Source of the DNA: Deinandra increscens subsp. villosa
Taxonomy: Eukaryota > Streptophyta > Magnoliopsida > Asterales > Asteraceae
Direction of reading: 5' to 3'
DNA: 64,000 nt
Assembly (NCBI GenBank): GCA_039602395.1
Contig: JBCNJP010000006.1
Span: forward strand, 44,762,428 to 44,826,427
A program made the translations under genes and the position numbers. Positions 32,184-44,207 of this stretch are shown piece by piece. The notes under the pieces are model-generated. The model saw only the letters and a list, made by a program, of their open reading frames with translations. It was not told the origin of the DNA and did no database searches. The first letter of the stretch is position 1; every line of letters begins with the position of its first letter.

Positions 32184-35100
32184 TTACAGCACTATAACTG
32201 ACTGGCTAAGACATAACGAGGACTCAAGGAGGATAGCATACCTAATTCTTTTGAGTACTACTGATGAGTTATATACAGTGAATTCGATGTATACTTCAGA
32301 CATACCTATGCTTATGACATGATCCAACACTTGGGGGGCTAAATATTAGTGAAAGCAAGTCTGGGGTCTTGAAATCACTAAAGAGGTAAAAAAAGCCTAT
32401 GGTTCTAACATCCTTTCCAAGTGAATATGATTCTAACATCCGGCTTGACAGACTTGAGAAACTAAGTTTTCTTGTTCATCCGGTTGTCGTCCTGAATATG
32501 ATTCTAACATCCTTTTCGAGCGAATATGACACATTCGCGAATGGATACATCAAAAGTAGATTTGATGGGTCGATACCAGCTCTGAGAGAGATGATCATTG
32601 CTGAGGAACGGAAGCTCAAGCCATTGCTAAACCTATACCCGAGAACCCTAGTCGAGGTGCAAAGAGAGTCTGAATCTCTGACGATGACACTTGCTTTATC
32701 TGCTGCAAGCCAAACCACCTGCTATGCTCGGGAAAAGTTCCCAGACTGATCAAATCAGACTCCTCACAAATTGTTTATAAGGTAATATTCATTTTTAGCA
32801 CTTTCCTATCTTGAAATCATCAAGTGTAGAGACATTAATAAAATGTCTGTTCACATTTTGATTTGCAGGATGTGGAATTCAGCGACGATGAGGAGAACGA
32901 TGAATGACTAAGGTGACTTGAGAAATTGACAGAAGCTGAAGATATTAAAGAGTTTATTTCTTCATTAAAAGAAGTTTTTTTTTAATCATGGTTTGTTTAT
33001 GCTTTTGTTTACATATATTTATCGTATGCTTGAGATTTATAATTTCTGTTGTTTAATATTTGTTTCATACAATTGCAAATCTATGAGATAGATATCCTCT
33101 TAATAACGGATGAATTATATTTTATGCATGAATGAGATTCATAGTCTTAGAGTTAATCAATTTTTACCAATGTTAGCATGTTAGAAATTCTTTGAAAAAA
33201 AATGTTTTCTAAAAGGATTGAACTAAGTGTGCAAACATAGTTTAATATGACTAACTAATAACGGAATTGATTGAAAATCAGAACCATTAATACAGGCATG
33301 AAGATCCAGCAAGTAAAAACAATAGCATTAAAACAAAACTGCATTTCTTTAGAGACTATACAAGAATAGTATATTCTTGAAAATTAAGTAGAAAATATGA
33401 TCAGTCAAGTAAGACACAATTTAATTAAAACAATTGTCTTAATTGGAAATACTAAATAAATCATTAGATGAATCTTCTAAAAGGATGTTATAATAAAGAG
33501 GAGAGTCAGACTTGCACTCAGGTGAAAGTCGAGCTAATGATGGAAGTATACAAAGAGTAATTCTAGGGTTTATACTCACCATTCAAAAAGATTAGATTGA
33601 ATCTTAGAAAGACCTAAAACATCACCAATGCTAACAAGAGTTGTTAGATAGTAAATCCAGCAATTCGAATTGCAGATATCATATTAGATGATAGTCATAC
33701 GATTAAAGATAGAGGATCTTTAAGAGATGTTGGATATGGAATATGAACTAAAGGACAACAAAGGAGCATCCTTGAACAAGAGATAAAACAAGCAATCATG
33801 AAATGTGTTTTAAATAGTTCCGGAACCTTCCAAACAAATTAAAATACTTGGAGAAGTATAAATAAGCGATCCTTAGAGTAAAGATTGCAGAGAATGATGT
33901 TAAGGCAAGTGGGAGTCCAACAAAAGATCTGATTGATAAAGATGAGATCGTAAAAGGATCCTTTTACAATGCATCGAATGCTTAGACTAAGTTGACAAAC
34001 TACAGTGATGAGTTGTTAATATGAGATATATTTAATCATCACAGAACCCTGATGTGTAAGATGAAATCTAAAACGGATCCATGAACGAGTAAATAATGGA
34101 AGGATGATTGATATGAGATATCAAAATAAGGAAACCGTTATAAACTCTAAAAGGGTGATCTTAGAGACGATCAGTAGGAAGGGTATATCATGAGTAAGTT
34201 CAAATAAGGCAGAGTCCCTAATTGAATAAAACAAGAGAAACTATAGAGTAACCTCTGTTAATCCTTTTGTACAATCAAACAAGATATACCAAGTCGATGT
34301 GAAAATATCGAATGTCTAAGTAAAATCTAGATCACTAAATAGACCTCAAGAATAAGAACGTTGAGAATACATGAAAGTCAGAGGAGTAGTCTTTTGAAAG
34401 TATTGTCGGTAGGACACTTAAGATGAGATATGAATCTTAGAGTAAGTAGGATTTAGAAATCAGTAATTACTCGAGAGCTAATGCATAGCTCCATTATTGA
34501 AAATCATCAGTAGAATTACTGAAGACAAAATAACAAGAGATGAAGTAGTTCATCTACACACATCATCAATTACAAGAGAATACCAAGTGTTTGGTGTACG
34601 AGTCAAGACCACATATGTCAAGGGTGATTTGAGATCACAGATATCAGAAGAAGTTAATCTGATAAGTAAGTCTTGGTACAGCTAAACAAGGATAACTTAG
34701 GCAACGCAACGGTTGGATCTTGATAAGATATAATCTTCATGAAAGGAATGCGATCACACACATGTTGCCAAAGACAATCCAAAATTAGTATCTGGTGAAA
34801 TGACCACGCCAGTAAGTCCACCTAGAGTCAATGGTTGATTGCTATATGGACAGTGAGTCTATGTTCAACATTTAGTACGTTTTAGAAATCTATGAATAAT
34901 GTATTCTAGAGGTCCGCAGTCGGTCAAATTCATGGGAATAAATTATGAAGAAAGATTGTTGTGATTCATAATCGTTCATGAGATGAAGGCTCAAGGGATT
35001 GAGGGTTACAATTCACAGATACTCATTAGAGAAATGTTATTGGACGTAACTCGCTTCAAAACTAACTTCATGGATCAAGGTCATAAGTAGTTTTGGAAAT

Positions 35101-35640
35101 GGTATGATCATCACGTCCTTAGACCTTGGAAACATATAGAGACTAAAATTAGTGAAAGATCGTTCTTTGATCTTATCTAAAGCTGGATCTTAATAGATAG
35201 TAATAAGGGTACTTGATTGGGAACCAATCTGAAGCTACGTGGGAGTTGTGTGTAGTTAAAAGGATTCTGTACTTTTCTAAATGAAAGGATGAACATCTAA
35301 GCGCATTCGTAGGATCAAACTGGTGAAAAGTGTGGCCACGCTCAAACTAAGAGGTAGTTTGTCATCCACTTTGGATCTGATACGAAAACAACAATGGTTG
35401 AACAAAATATGAGATTGATCACAAATTCATGTCTCGTGTTCAACTGATGTTCTAAACAGAAAGGAAGGACGATAAGGTTACCACGGCTTAACTCCACAAA
35501 AACAATAAAACACTTGAAGATTTTGGAGAATAATTGACGAAATAAATCATGTCATACCTTAATAGTCGCAGAGAGATACAGCTAGGTATTCACCTCTATG
35601 AACGTTGAGATCTTAATCGAAAATTGTCCAAGTGGGAGTT
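32184..35640 (+). mobile_element. Degenerate copia-like internal region
   Basis: Contains a copia-type gag fragment at 32399-32749, then about 2.9 kb of AT-rich sequence without recognisable domains, ending in AAGTGGGAG directly before an LTR at 35641, a typical copia polypurine junction. I therefore read it as the decayed inside of a Ty1/copia-like element whose 5' LTR is not visible. No reading frame above about 65 codons remains in 32760-35640, and I recognise no pol domain there. Confidence 0.4.
32399..32749 (+). pseudogene. Ty1/copia-like gag fragment
   Basis: 116 codons containing MILTSFSSEYDTFANGYI and SIPALREMIIAEERKL, which resemble the middle of plant copia gag (UBN2 family, where LTSLPSEYD is typical). 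The LTSFPSEYD motif appears twice about 40 codons apart, as if locally duplicated. It ends at a stop at 32747-32749. Downstream, 32801-32873 could be an intron (GTAATATTC to TTTGCAG), followed by an acidic tail (DVEFSDDEENDE, stop at 32908). Nonfunctional relic. Confidence 0.5.
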
Positions 35641-36310
35641 TGTTGGATTTTGATATGTCCGACTGTTGATTACTCAACGTAACCATAAAGGTACAATCCA
35701 AGAGTTACACTCTGGACGACGAACAAGTTATAGTATTTGAATATTATATATTTAAATATTATCGATCATATAACGAACATTAGCTAATCATTATTTGTCG
35801 AAATAATAACTATGATTAATTTTTTAGAGAAACAATTGATGGACAAATTATAACGGTGATCATTTAAGATGTAAATGAGGATTAAATTGTTAAAGTGGTT
35901 AACGATTCAATCAAGGGATATTATTAAGTCAAAAGACAATTTTGACTAATTTTAGGATAAGACGTTATCCCGAAATTATATATACGAGAGATTTAAGTTA
36001 TGAGATAAAATAAATATTATTAAAGACATTTTAGATAATTAGTTACCTAAAACGTGGAGGTTAATTTATATATATATCAGATATATTGGTATGTTTCGTA
36101 CCTATAAACTTTAATGGATATTAACTGTATTAACAATTATCAGGATAATATCTTTGGGAAAAAGACAGTATTTTTACGGACTAGATTGTAACTTGTATTC
36201 CTATAAATACAGGTTAAATCCTAAACCCTAAGACATATAGATATCCTAAAAGTTTTAACCCTAAATCTCCCCTCTCTCCCCCTCCTGTATTCGCCGATCT
36301 TCAACCAACA
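35641..36310 (+). repeat. LTR of a copia-like element
   Basis: About 670 bp, TGTTGG to CCAACA (6-bp perfect terminal inverted repeat), preceded by AAGTGGGAG. TATA-like CTATAAATAC near 36202. The right edge is slightly uncertain because element E tail sequence may begin within the last 12 bases. No second copy in the window. Confidence 0.6.
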
Positions 36311-37996
36311 TTTTCAGAAGACAGAAGTGTGCTTTCTCTTTTTCACTGAAATTAATTTAATCTTGGGCAAAAATCTCTTTCGGAGAACCAAGATAGTTTT
36401 GAAATTAGATTTGAAAATGATTCGGTATCTTGTGTCGGTTAGATCGAAAACAAATAAGAAATAAAATATTTTTGGCTTTTAGAAAGTTTGTATCAAAACA
36501 AACCTAAAATCTTTTTGATTTTTTAAAATGAATGAACGGAAATTACAATACTTAATCAAACACTATTTTTGATATTTTGCGAGAAAGATCGCGACTTGGG
36601 ATCATATTGGTCATAACGCACTAAACTACACTTCAATTTCAACTAATTCAACACATTAGGCATGTTGATTGCTACTATAATTTGTCCATCTTAAAACTAT
36701 GGCAGAATTATACTCATAACATCTGGATATGTTAAGGTATATATTAATTTGCTTTAACCAGTATACCCCACACTGTCAAACATATTCAGATAATTTCTTT
36801 TTTATCACACTTTGTGGTTTCACTTGTAACTAACGCATAGTGATTGAATTCATGATACCGTCATTCGTGTTCCATACAAAAGGAAATAAGAATGTTAAAT
36901 CGTCTACCTTAAGGTCGATCTTTCGATATGTAGATAAGGCCTCAGATTTGACAAAATGAAAAAAATAAAACAAGTTGAAATTGTATAACTGTTCACCAGT
37001 TAAAACATATTCTTCGAACAAACTCCCCCTCAACTTGATGGTAGCTTGATCTTTGAATACTTGACGATGCTCAATTTCTTTCTTCCTTATCAACAGCTTC
37101 AGAAGACTTGAAGTTGTGATGAACTCTTTTCTTTGAGTACCTGGCCAACATAAATAATCTTGGCGCAAAACTTCTCTTTAAGAATCCAAGATATTAGTTT
37201 TAAAAATGTTTTTCGTATCTTGTGTCGATCAATCGAAAACAAATAAGAAATAAAATATTTTTGGCTTTTAGAAAGATTATACGAAACACCAATGAAAATA
37301 AAGCAGAACGTCAAACAAACAACAATCAGGACGATCTTTCGATATGCAGAGAAAGTCCGATCGTTTGACAAAATAAAGAAAATCAAACAAGTTTAAATCT
37401 TTCAAAATAAAAGCATGCATTCATCAGGATATCTCTTTATTCTACTTTTTGTCAGAATCATTACACAGCAATCACCAAGAAGCAAATAACCAAAGATCAT
37501 CAGGCGAGCTTTATGTTTATATCTTACTTGCAGATATCAGATTAGTCATGCACATTCACAAATTATGCAAGTACCTACAGCCTTTAGACTTAATCTATCC
37601 ATGGCAGATAACGTATATGCTGATGTACCATCACTTCTCGCTTTTGTTGAATCAATTTCTCAATTTTTCATTTTTTTTTATTTTCCAAATTTCTCCCCCT
37701 AAAATTCAAACAAATACTATTTTTTGAATTTTCAAATTTTCTCCCCCTAAAAATATGAACGAAAGAAAATGAAAAACAAAAATGAAAATGATCGATCAAC
37801 ACTTGACATGTTTTTGAGAATGAAATTTTTTTGAAATCAGTTTTTCAAAGATAGAAACAATGCATTTTAACTTGAAAACACAAGTATTCAACTGGCAGCA
37901 ATCTCTCGATTACTAACAGGTCTTCCTGAAATACCTGCAAACACTGGAAAACAATAAGTTCTTAAAATCCCGACCCTCATCCCCAACGATGGTAGG
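36311..37996 (-). other. Rearranged noncoding 3' module of element E
   Basis: Holds two internal AGGGGGAGA tracts (complement near 37692 and 37742), a hairpin CAGC/GCTG (about 37580-37627) in place of TGGC/GCCA, stem-loop 1, a truncated stem-loop 2, and the complete stem-loop 3 of a second partial copy. No gene seen. Confidence 0.6.
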
Positions 37997-40176
37997 TCAC
38001 CCAGTGTCTTCAACAAAATTTGTGTTGGCCGTGGAGACAACTTTCGGTCTCCATTCCTGTTTTGGTTTTATGATTTCTAGTGAACCATTGTCAACTAATG
38101 AATGATAATCAGAACTACTACCTAACTTTTCCGAAGTAAGCTTCTTTTTCCAGAAAAAGTTAGTGTTGGGTATTGGTTCACTAAAAATAATGCCATCAAG
38201 ATCAACATACATTGTATGTTTGGCATTTGATGATGAATTGTTAGTTGTCATCGGACAATTATTTGCATAATGACCCTTCTTACGACAAACATAACATAGT
38301 ATTTGACCAGTTGGATTTATTGAAATTGGTTTTCCAAACTGATCAGTCAGACATTCATCATAAACTTTGGAAAACACAGGTTCAAGTTTCTTTGGTTTTT
38401 AAAATTTTGGAAAACATTTTGGAGAATTATAAATATTAGAATCATCTCCACAACCAAAGAATTTATCTTTACGATAAAATCTGTTAGAATTAGCAGAATA
38501 AAATGAATCTGCATTGTTACCGCCTTGTGGTGTACCATCAGATATACAAGAAGACTCTGCAAAATAAATCTTTTCATCAGCAGATGGTGAAGATTCTTTC
38601 TTCTTCCAAGATTGAGACTTCTTATCTGAAAACACCTTCTGTTTTTTTTTTCTGCTTAGCTTTGAATTCTTTCCTGCTGAAATCTTTAATTGACATTGCT
38701 TTTTCTTCAAATACCAAACCACCATTCTTCTGCTTAGGATGTTCTTTCAAAGAATGACCTTTTGATGCTAGACAAGAGAATTCATCTTTGATAGCTTTAA
38801 CACCAACATTCTTGGTCAACAAAGATTCGTCAATCACAATATCAGAAAAATCAAGAAGCTTCACATGACCTAGATTTCCTTCAAAGATCTTTTCTTTATC
38901 AAGAAATATAGATTTGGAATCAAACTTCAATCCTTTGCAATAATCAAACTTTTTTTATTCTTCTTAGATTTTGACTTGGTTTTCTTTCCTGAATTGGTAT
39001 CAACAAACTTTGAATAATCATGTTGTTCATTACAGATGGTATAGCTGGAACAGACAGTTCAATATCCACAGGAGCAGGAACTTGATGAAGACTTGCATCT
39101 TTACCATTCTCCTGACTCTTTTCCAACTTATACAAGTAATTCAGGAAAGTCGATGAATTGTTGCAATTTTTCAATTTCCTTTGCAAGTTAAAAATCTCAA
39201 TCTTTTGTTCAAATATTTTCATATTTGCTTCCGACAACTCTTTCTGCGAAGCAATGTACTTGCCAGACAAGTTGTTATAATCACTTATATGACATTGTCT
39301 CAAGCGACACTCTTCCAGAACTTCTTCAGTAACTTTCTCAATCTGTTTCTTATAATAAACAACATCTTGTTTCAAAATGTTATTTTGACTTTGAACCTCA
39401 CATCTTTCATCACGCAACTTTGTGAGTTCCTCCTGAAGATGAATTATTCTATCAGCAGCTTCGACAGAAAAATTATGAATATTTTCTTACTTTTGTTGAA
39501 GAGGATAACATTTTGCAAATAGCGCATCAAAGTCTTCAATGACTTCCTTTTCATCAGCTTTTGCTTTATTACATTCTTCAATCAACATATTCTTCTCTTT
39601 TAACCATTCTTCCTTAATTCGTGCAAATTCCAAACAATTCGCACATGATGCAGACACATCCTTTTGAATTTCGGCAGCTAAACCATCACAGACTTTATTT
39701 TTCCATTTCTCCACTTCTTTTGTCAGAAAAATATTCTCTTCAGTCAACTTTCTCACCTTATTCTCTAACTCTTCAATTTTCCCGTGAAACTTCAAATCTT
39801 GATTAATTGTTTTCTGAGAAATTTTGGACGTATATTCCTCACACTGTGTCTTTACAAAATCCCATATCAGTTTTGCTTTTTGACACTTCCTGATTTGACT
39901 TTTAAGAGTTATAGGCAAAGCTGACATAAGCAGTGCAAAAGCCTTTTTATTTTGATCATACGATTTCCTGTCTTCACTTGAAAAATCCCGCATTTTTTTA
40001 AAATCGCCACCATAAGTTGGATACTTAAATTCGTTCGTAACTGATAACCACAAATTTTTATCCAGATTAACCATATATGCTCTAAATTTTTTTGCCCAAC
40101 CATGATAATCTTCAAGGTTTATCAACTTTGGCACATTCTGATGATGACACTCAACGAATACCTCAATTTCATACAT
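37997..40176 (-). pseudogene. gag-like protein of element E, broken
   Basis: Starts MYEIEVFVECHHQNVPKLIN at 40176. Copia-type gag N-terminal domain (LEDYHGWAKKFRAYM, FALLMSALPITL), then directly a coiled coil (LENKVRKLTEENIFLTKEVE) and further Lys/Glu-rich segments. It ends in one zinc knuckle CYVCRKKGHYANNC (38255-38296) and the family motif WRPKVVSTAN. Compared with B it lacks the second half of the gag domain and the central knuckle. Frame breaks near 39487, 39417, 38930 and 38390. Element A has the same shortened layout, so this is a subfamily feature rather than a single deletion. Confidence 0.75.
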
Positions 40177-40845
40177 TTTGAAAATTGTAAAATTCGATAT
40201 CAAAACTTCAAACTTAAAAATGAAGGTCTTCCAAGCGGAATTTGGGTACCAAAAAAAAGGGTACTGGCCATTAGACTAGTAAAAGTGTAGATCTTTCCGA
40301 GACGGTCGTTTTGGCTGGTATTGGGTTCTGTAACTCTTAACAGTTCTCAAGTTACGTCAATTTCCGTGAAACAACCCAAAAATACTAATCCTGTCCGAAC
40401 TTGATCCGAACCCTATCCGAACTTCTCCCGAACTGTGTCCGAACCTTATCCGAACTTTATCCACCCGAACTTCTTCCGAACATAAACACAATCAACAGTG
40501 TCCGAACCTATCCGAATGTAACCCGAACCTCTAACGAAACAGAACCGAACTCCCTCCGAACACTCTCCGAACTCTCTCCGAACTCTCTCCGAACTTGTGG
40601 TTCGGAGCGGTTATATTGACGAACCTGAGGTTCGGACGTGCGTGTTTTGGCAAACTAACGAACGCGATCAAACGGAAATTTTTGGTCAAAACTCGCAATT
40701 TTGAACAATTATGAGCCACAAAAATGTTTTAGTAATGAATTGCACTCGAAATGTTCAAAGATTGACTCGTTTTTTAATGAAAAAATCGGTTTTATCAAGA
40801 AAACGACAACAATCAAAGCAAACGTAATAGAGCAACCTGGATTTT
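40177..40845 (-). other. Leader of element E with iterated CCGAAC words
   Basis: Noncoding leader. On the plus strand at least 16 CCGAA copies (mostly TCCGAAC) lie between 40396 and 40592, plus GTTCGG at 40611 and 40630. On the element's own strand the word reads GTTCGGA. The same word dominates the promoter part of its LTR. Confidence 0.7.
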
Positions 40846-40856
40846 CTCTGATACCA
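40846..40856 (-). promoter_or_regulatory. Primer-binding site of element E
   Basis: TGGTATCAGAG on the minus strand, two bases from the LTR edge; initiator Met tRNA complement. Confidence 0.85.
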
Positions 40857-40858
40857 AT

Positions 40859-41261
40859 TGAAAAACTGTAAGAAGGATCTTACTAGAGGTTTGCTTGATC
40901 GTAGAGTAAGAACGAGATGAAAACGAGATGTAAATAATAGTTTCTTTTATTGAAATCACTAAAGACTCAATTACAAACTCTCAATGAAGCTCTACAGAGA
41001 AACACTCTCAAAACACATAGTTAAGATCTGGTCACTCTCAACTCGTCTCTCTCAGTTACTGATTACAAGACAAGGTTATCTATTTATATACGTCTGGGCC
41101 GAACCCTATCCGAACTCCAGGTTCGGCTGGTCCGAACTCCAGGTTCGGCTGGTCCGAACTCCAGGTTCGGACGTGGTTCGGCAAACAGCTTAAACTTGTA
41201 TCTTGATCTCCATATCGTTTTGTTCAGATACTTCACATGACGCACAGATTAGGTATCAACA
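40859..41261 (-). repeat. 5' LTR of element E
   Basis: 403 bp on the minus strand, TGTTGATACC to TTTTCA. TATA box (TATAAATA, minus) at 41091-41098. Upstream of it three 22-bp tandem units (41110-41170) each contain CCGAAC-TCCAG-GTTCGG, a perfect 6-bp inverted repeat. Confidence 0.8.
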
Positions 41262-42091
41262 AAAACATAAAAAGTTGGGTTAGTAAAATTTTTCTATACA
41301 AATACATAGTTAACTTTTCTTTTTTCCTCCAAGTCTCTTTACCCGATACCCCACCATTGCCTAATAAAACTAATATAACAACCAAAATATAAAAACAACT
41401 AGAAGAGTGTGTGAATCAATAACGGGTGGGATTGAAGATAAATGTGAAGTTAGGATGAATATAGATGTGAAACTGAGAATGAAGATGATGAAGTTGAGAC
41501 GAGGAGAAAGAATAATATGTTGTTATTTTAGTGTAATTGGATTAACTATCAATCAATTCGATTTTTAACTTATATCGGTCAAGTCTGGAGGTGCGGGGTA
41601 GTGCACGCCCGTATTGATAAGGTTGTAAGTTGGGTACCTCAAATGGCTTTCCAAGGGGTCAACGCCCCTTGGGCGGGGTTCAGGGGTAACGCCCCCAAGA
41701 GAGCGGGTCCAAGGGGCAGACCCCTGGTTCGGATTGATCAAAAAAATTTATATTGATTGAATTCCTTCATTAAAAGTACACTACAAATTTATTTTGTCAA
41801 AAAATTAACTTACAAATTTCGCAAGGACTTATTGTGTAATTTAGGAATTTTTATTCAAATTTCAAAATTGCAGATAACTGCAGAACAGCAATACGCTCCC
41901 TCAAATCTGGCAGTGATCAACATTTAATTCTCTGGTTGAAATTCAGAACATTCAAAAGTTCTCTAATCCAATTTGATCGTCCAGATCGTATTTTATTGAT
42001 ATTATCGAGTGAACCATCGAGATAATCATTCTGAAAGTGTCTAACACCATTTCAGGATAATCCAAGCAATTAGCAATTTCGAAAATAATAT
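41262..42091. other. Unassigned AT-rich stretch with a GC-rich hairpin cluster
   Basis: No credible gene or RNA gene seen. At 41651-41732 a GC-rich island contains three imperfect hairpins built on GGGG/CCCC, the clearest being CCAAGGGG/CCCCTTGG (41651-41672). The rest is AT-rich. Confidence 0.4.
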
Positions 42092-42118
42092 TGTTAGGGG
42101 TAGGAATTTGTAAGAACA
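42092..42118 (+). repeat. Older LTR, left fragment, split by element F
   Basis: TGTTAGGGGTAGGAATT. Joined across element F to 55505-55952 (also present as 49306-49574) it forms about 475 bp with TGTTA...TAACA ends and a TATA-like ACTATATAAAG. I could not find a flanking target duplication. Confidence 0.4.
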
Positions 42119-42477
42119 CTGAACGATCTTACTGCTGATGAATCGATCAAATCTAGTGAAGAGGAAAAAGTAAATAAGATTTTGTCTTATTAATCAATTG
42201 TAGATTACAAGATGAAAGCTTTGGTTTCTCTCTCTGTAACACACACACAAAAATTGATAGAATGACACAATTGCTTTCGGACCTATAATGAGCTAAACAA
42301 GCTCAACCTATTTATAGTATTTGATATTCTGCCCAGCGAACCTTCCAACGTACCAATGGTTCATTGGCTAACGAACCATTGGTTAGGACTATGGTTCGTT
42401 ACCCTTAAACTCAACATAATGCTCTCTCTTAGATACAATACACAAGACACTCTTTAGCATAGGATTATGGTCTAACA
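42119..42477 (-). repeat. 3' LTR of element F
   Basis: 359 bp on the minus strand, TGTTAGACCA to TTCTTACA, TATAAATA (minus) at 42309-42316. Upstream of the TATA box CGAACC/GGTTCG words occur on both strands (42346-42404). Confidence 0.88.
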
Positions 42478-42511
42478 GACTTCCCCATAACGTCTAGTGC
42501 ATCTATGCTAA
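42454..42511 (-). promoter_or_regulatory. Polypurine tract of element F within an inverted repeat
   Basis: On the minus strand ATGGGGAAG lies just before the LTR start at 42477. TTAGCATAG (minus, 42511-42503) and CTATGCTAA (minus, 42462-42454, inside the LTR) pair perfectly over 9 bp and enclose tract and LTR edge. Confidence 0.7.
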
Positions 42512-44207
42512 CTAAATCTCTAGACTTCAATCTTCAGTATTGTTGCATCCGATCTTCAACTTGAAATTTCTTGTTAGCTATAGAACTTGCATGGCTAGAT
42601 CAGAACTTGATCAACATTTGAACTTCATGATCCACTTGTGAAAGATACTCCCTTTTCACCGTGCTTGATTCTTTTCATCATAACCTACAATTTTAGAAGA
42701 CAGAAATGCGGTCTTCTTTTCTTTTATGAAAAATAATATAATCCTGACACAAAACTTCTCTTCGAGAATCCAAGATATAGTTTTGAAAATTTGATTTCAT
42801 ATCACATGTCGATTGGTCCAAAACAAATAAGAAACAAAATGTTTTTGGCTTTTTAAAACATTATATCAAAACACACCGAAAATCTTTTGATTTTTCTAAG
42901 TTTATGCTATAACACACCTAAAATCTTTTTGGATGTTTTTAGATATGAAACATAAATGCAGTACTGAATCAGACACTATTTTTGTCTTTTGCAAGAAAGA
43001 TCAAAACTTGGTATCATATTGGTCATAACATGCTGAACTATACTTCAATTTCAATTACTTTAGCACATAAGCCATGTCAATTGCTGGTATAATTTGTTCA
43101 TCTTAAACTCAGGCATAAGCATACTCATAACATCTGGATATGTTAAGGTATTGATTAGATTTGCTTTGACCAATGTACCCCACACTATCACACATACTCA
43201 GATATATTTTTGTATCATAATTTGTGATTTCACTTGTGATTTAACACATACTGATTGTATTCAAGATATTGTCAACTGTGTTCCATGCAAAAAGAAGTAA
43301 AAACGTTAAATCGTCTACCTTAAGGTCAATCTTTCGATACATAGATAAGGCCTCGGATTTAACAAAATAAGAAAATAAAAACAAGTTGAATTATATAATT
43401 CAACAACAATCAGGTCGATACATCCGTATACGCAGAAAAAGTCCAATGAATTATACGAAACACTAAAGAAAATAAAGCAGAACCTTAAATGAACAACTAT
43501 CAGGTCGATACTTCGTATATGCAGAGATAGTCCGATCATTTAAGAAAATAAAGAAAATCAAACAAGTTTAAATCTTTGCAAAATGAACACATGTATACAC
43601 AGTGACTTCTCATTCTTTTTCACATATCTTTTGCACTATCTTAAGATGCGCATCAAGATGTTGTCCACTTGATCAATCATTAGTATTTAATGTATATCTA
43701 TTTTGAATACTTTCTGATTTGCCAAGCTTACCAAACACATCAAATAATGATCTTATGGCTTTTTCATCTAGTTTATTCATGAGTCAGACATGTAAGCCAA
43801 TGTACCATTATTTCCCAGTTATGTCGGATACAATTTCTCATTTTTTTAATATATATATTTTGCATGTATTCATCATGGTATATATTTTGCATGTACTCAC
43901 CTTCACCATGACATGCATTTCACCCCTTAAAATGAAAAATTCTATTTTTGGATTTTTTATATTACCAAAAACGAAGAACACTATTTTTGACTTTTCAATT
44001 TTCTCCCCCTAAACTACATACGGAATGTAAAGAAAGAAAATTAACCTTTCGACATTGATACCTTTCAGTTTTAGCTTTCAAAAAAAATTTAGTTTTGAAA
44101 TTTAATATCACTTATAATTTAAATTAAATCAGCAGAATACTCCTCCCTTAGCAATTTTTCAATCACCGATAGGTCTTCTAGAAGTACTTGCACACTTGTT
44201 AAACACG
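42512..44207 (-). other. Noncoding 3' module of element F
   Basis: Minus strand: internal tracts AGGGGGAGA (complement near 44003) and AAGGGGTGA (complement near 43924), the TTGGCTTA/AAAAGCCA hairpin (about 43755-43802), and stem-loops 1 (43494-43544), 2 (43393-43456) and 3 (43305-43363). No gene seen. Confidence 0.7.
43305..43544 (-). other. Three tandem stem-loops of element F
   Basis: On the minus strand SL1 has CTTAAATGA/TCATTTAAG with cap ATAC-GAA-GTAT. SL2 has TATAATTCA/TGAATTATA, and SL3 has GTTAAATC/GATTTAAC. TCTGC and CGACCT are kept in SL1 and SL2. In SL3 these become TCTAT and TTGACCT, a weaker match. Confidence 0.65.

Larger units (their letters stand above)
36311..41261 (-). mobile_element. 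Element E: rearranged gag-only LTR retrotransposon
   Basis: Minus-strand element with a 5' LTR (40859-41261), primer site (40846-40856), CCGAAC-rich leader, broken gag (37997-40176) and part of the 3' module with stem-loop 1 (37310-37369). Stem-loop 2 breaks off near 37280 and joins the module end, reaching a purine tract AGGGGGAG near 37022-37029. After a 31-bp TGTTC...GAACA remnant (36990-37020), a second 3' module portion starts inside stem-loop 2 and runs through stem-loop 3 (36894-36952) to about 36311. Two copies have apparently recombined. No own 3' LTR. Confidence 0.65.

Noticed and set aside
33000..35600. Hidden pol domains in the 33-35.6 kb stretch
   Set aside because: I looked for RT, integrase and RNase H motifs on both strands and found none I could defend.
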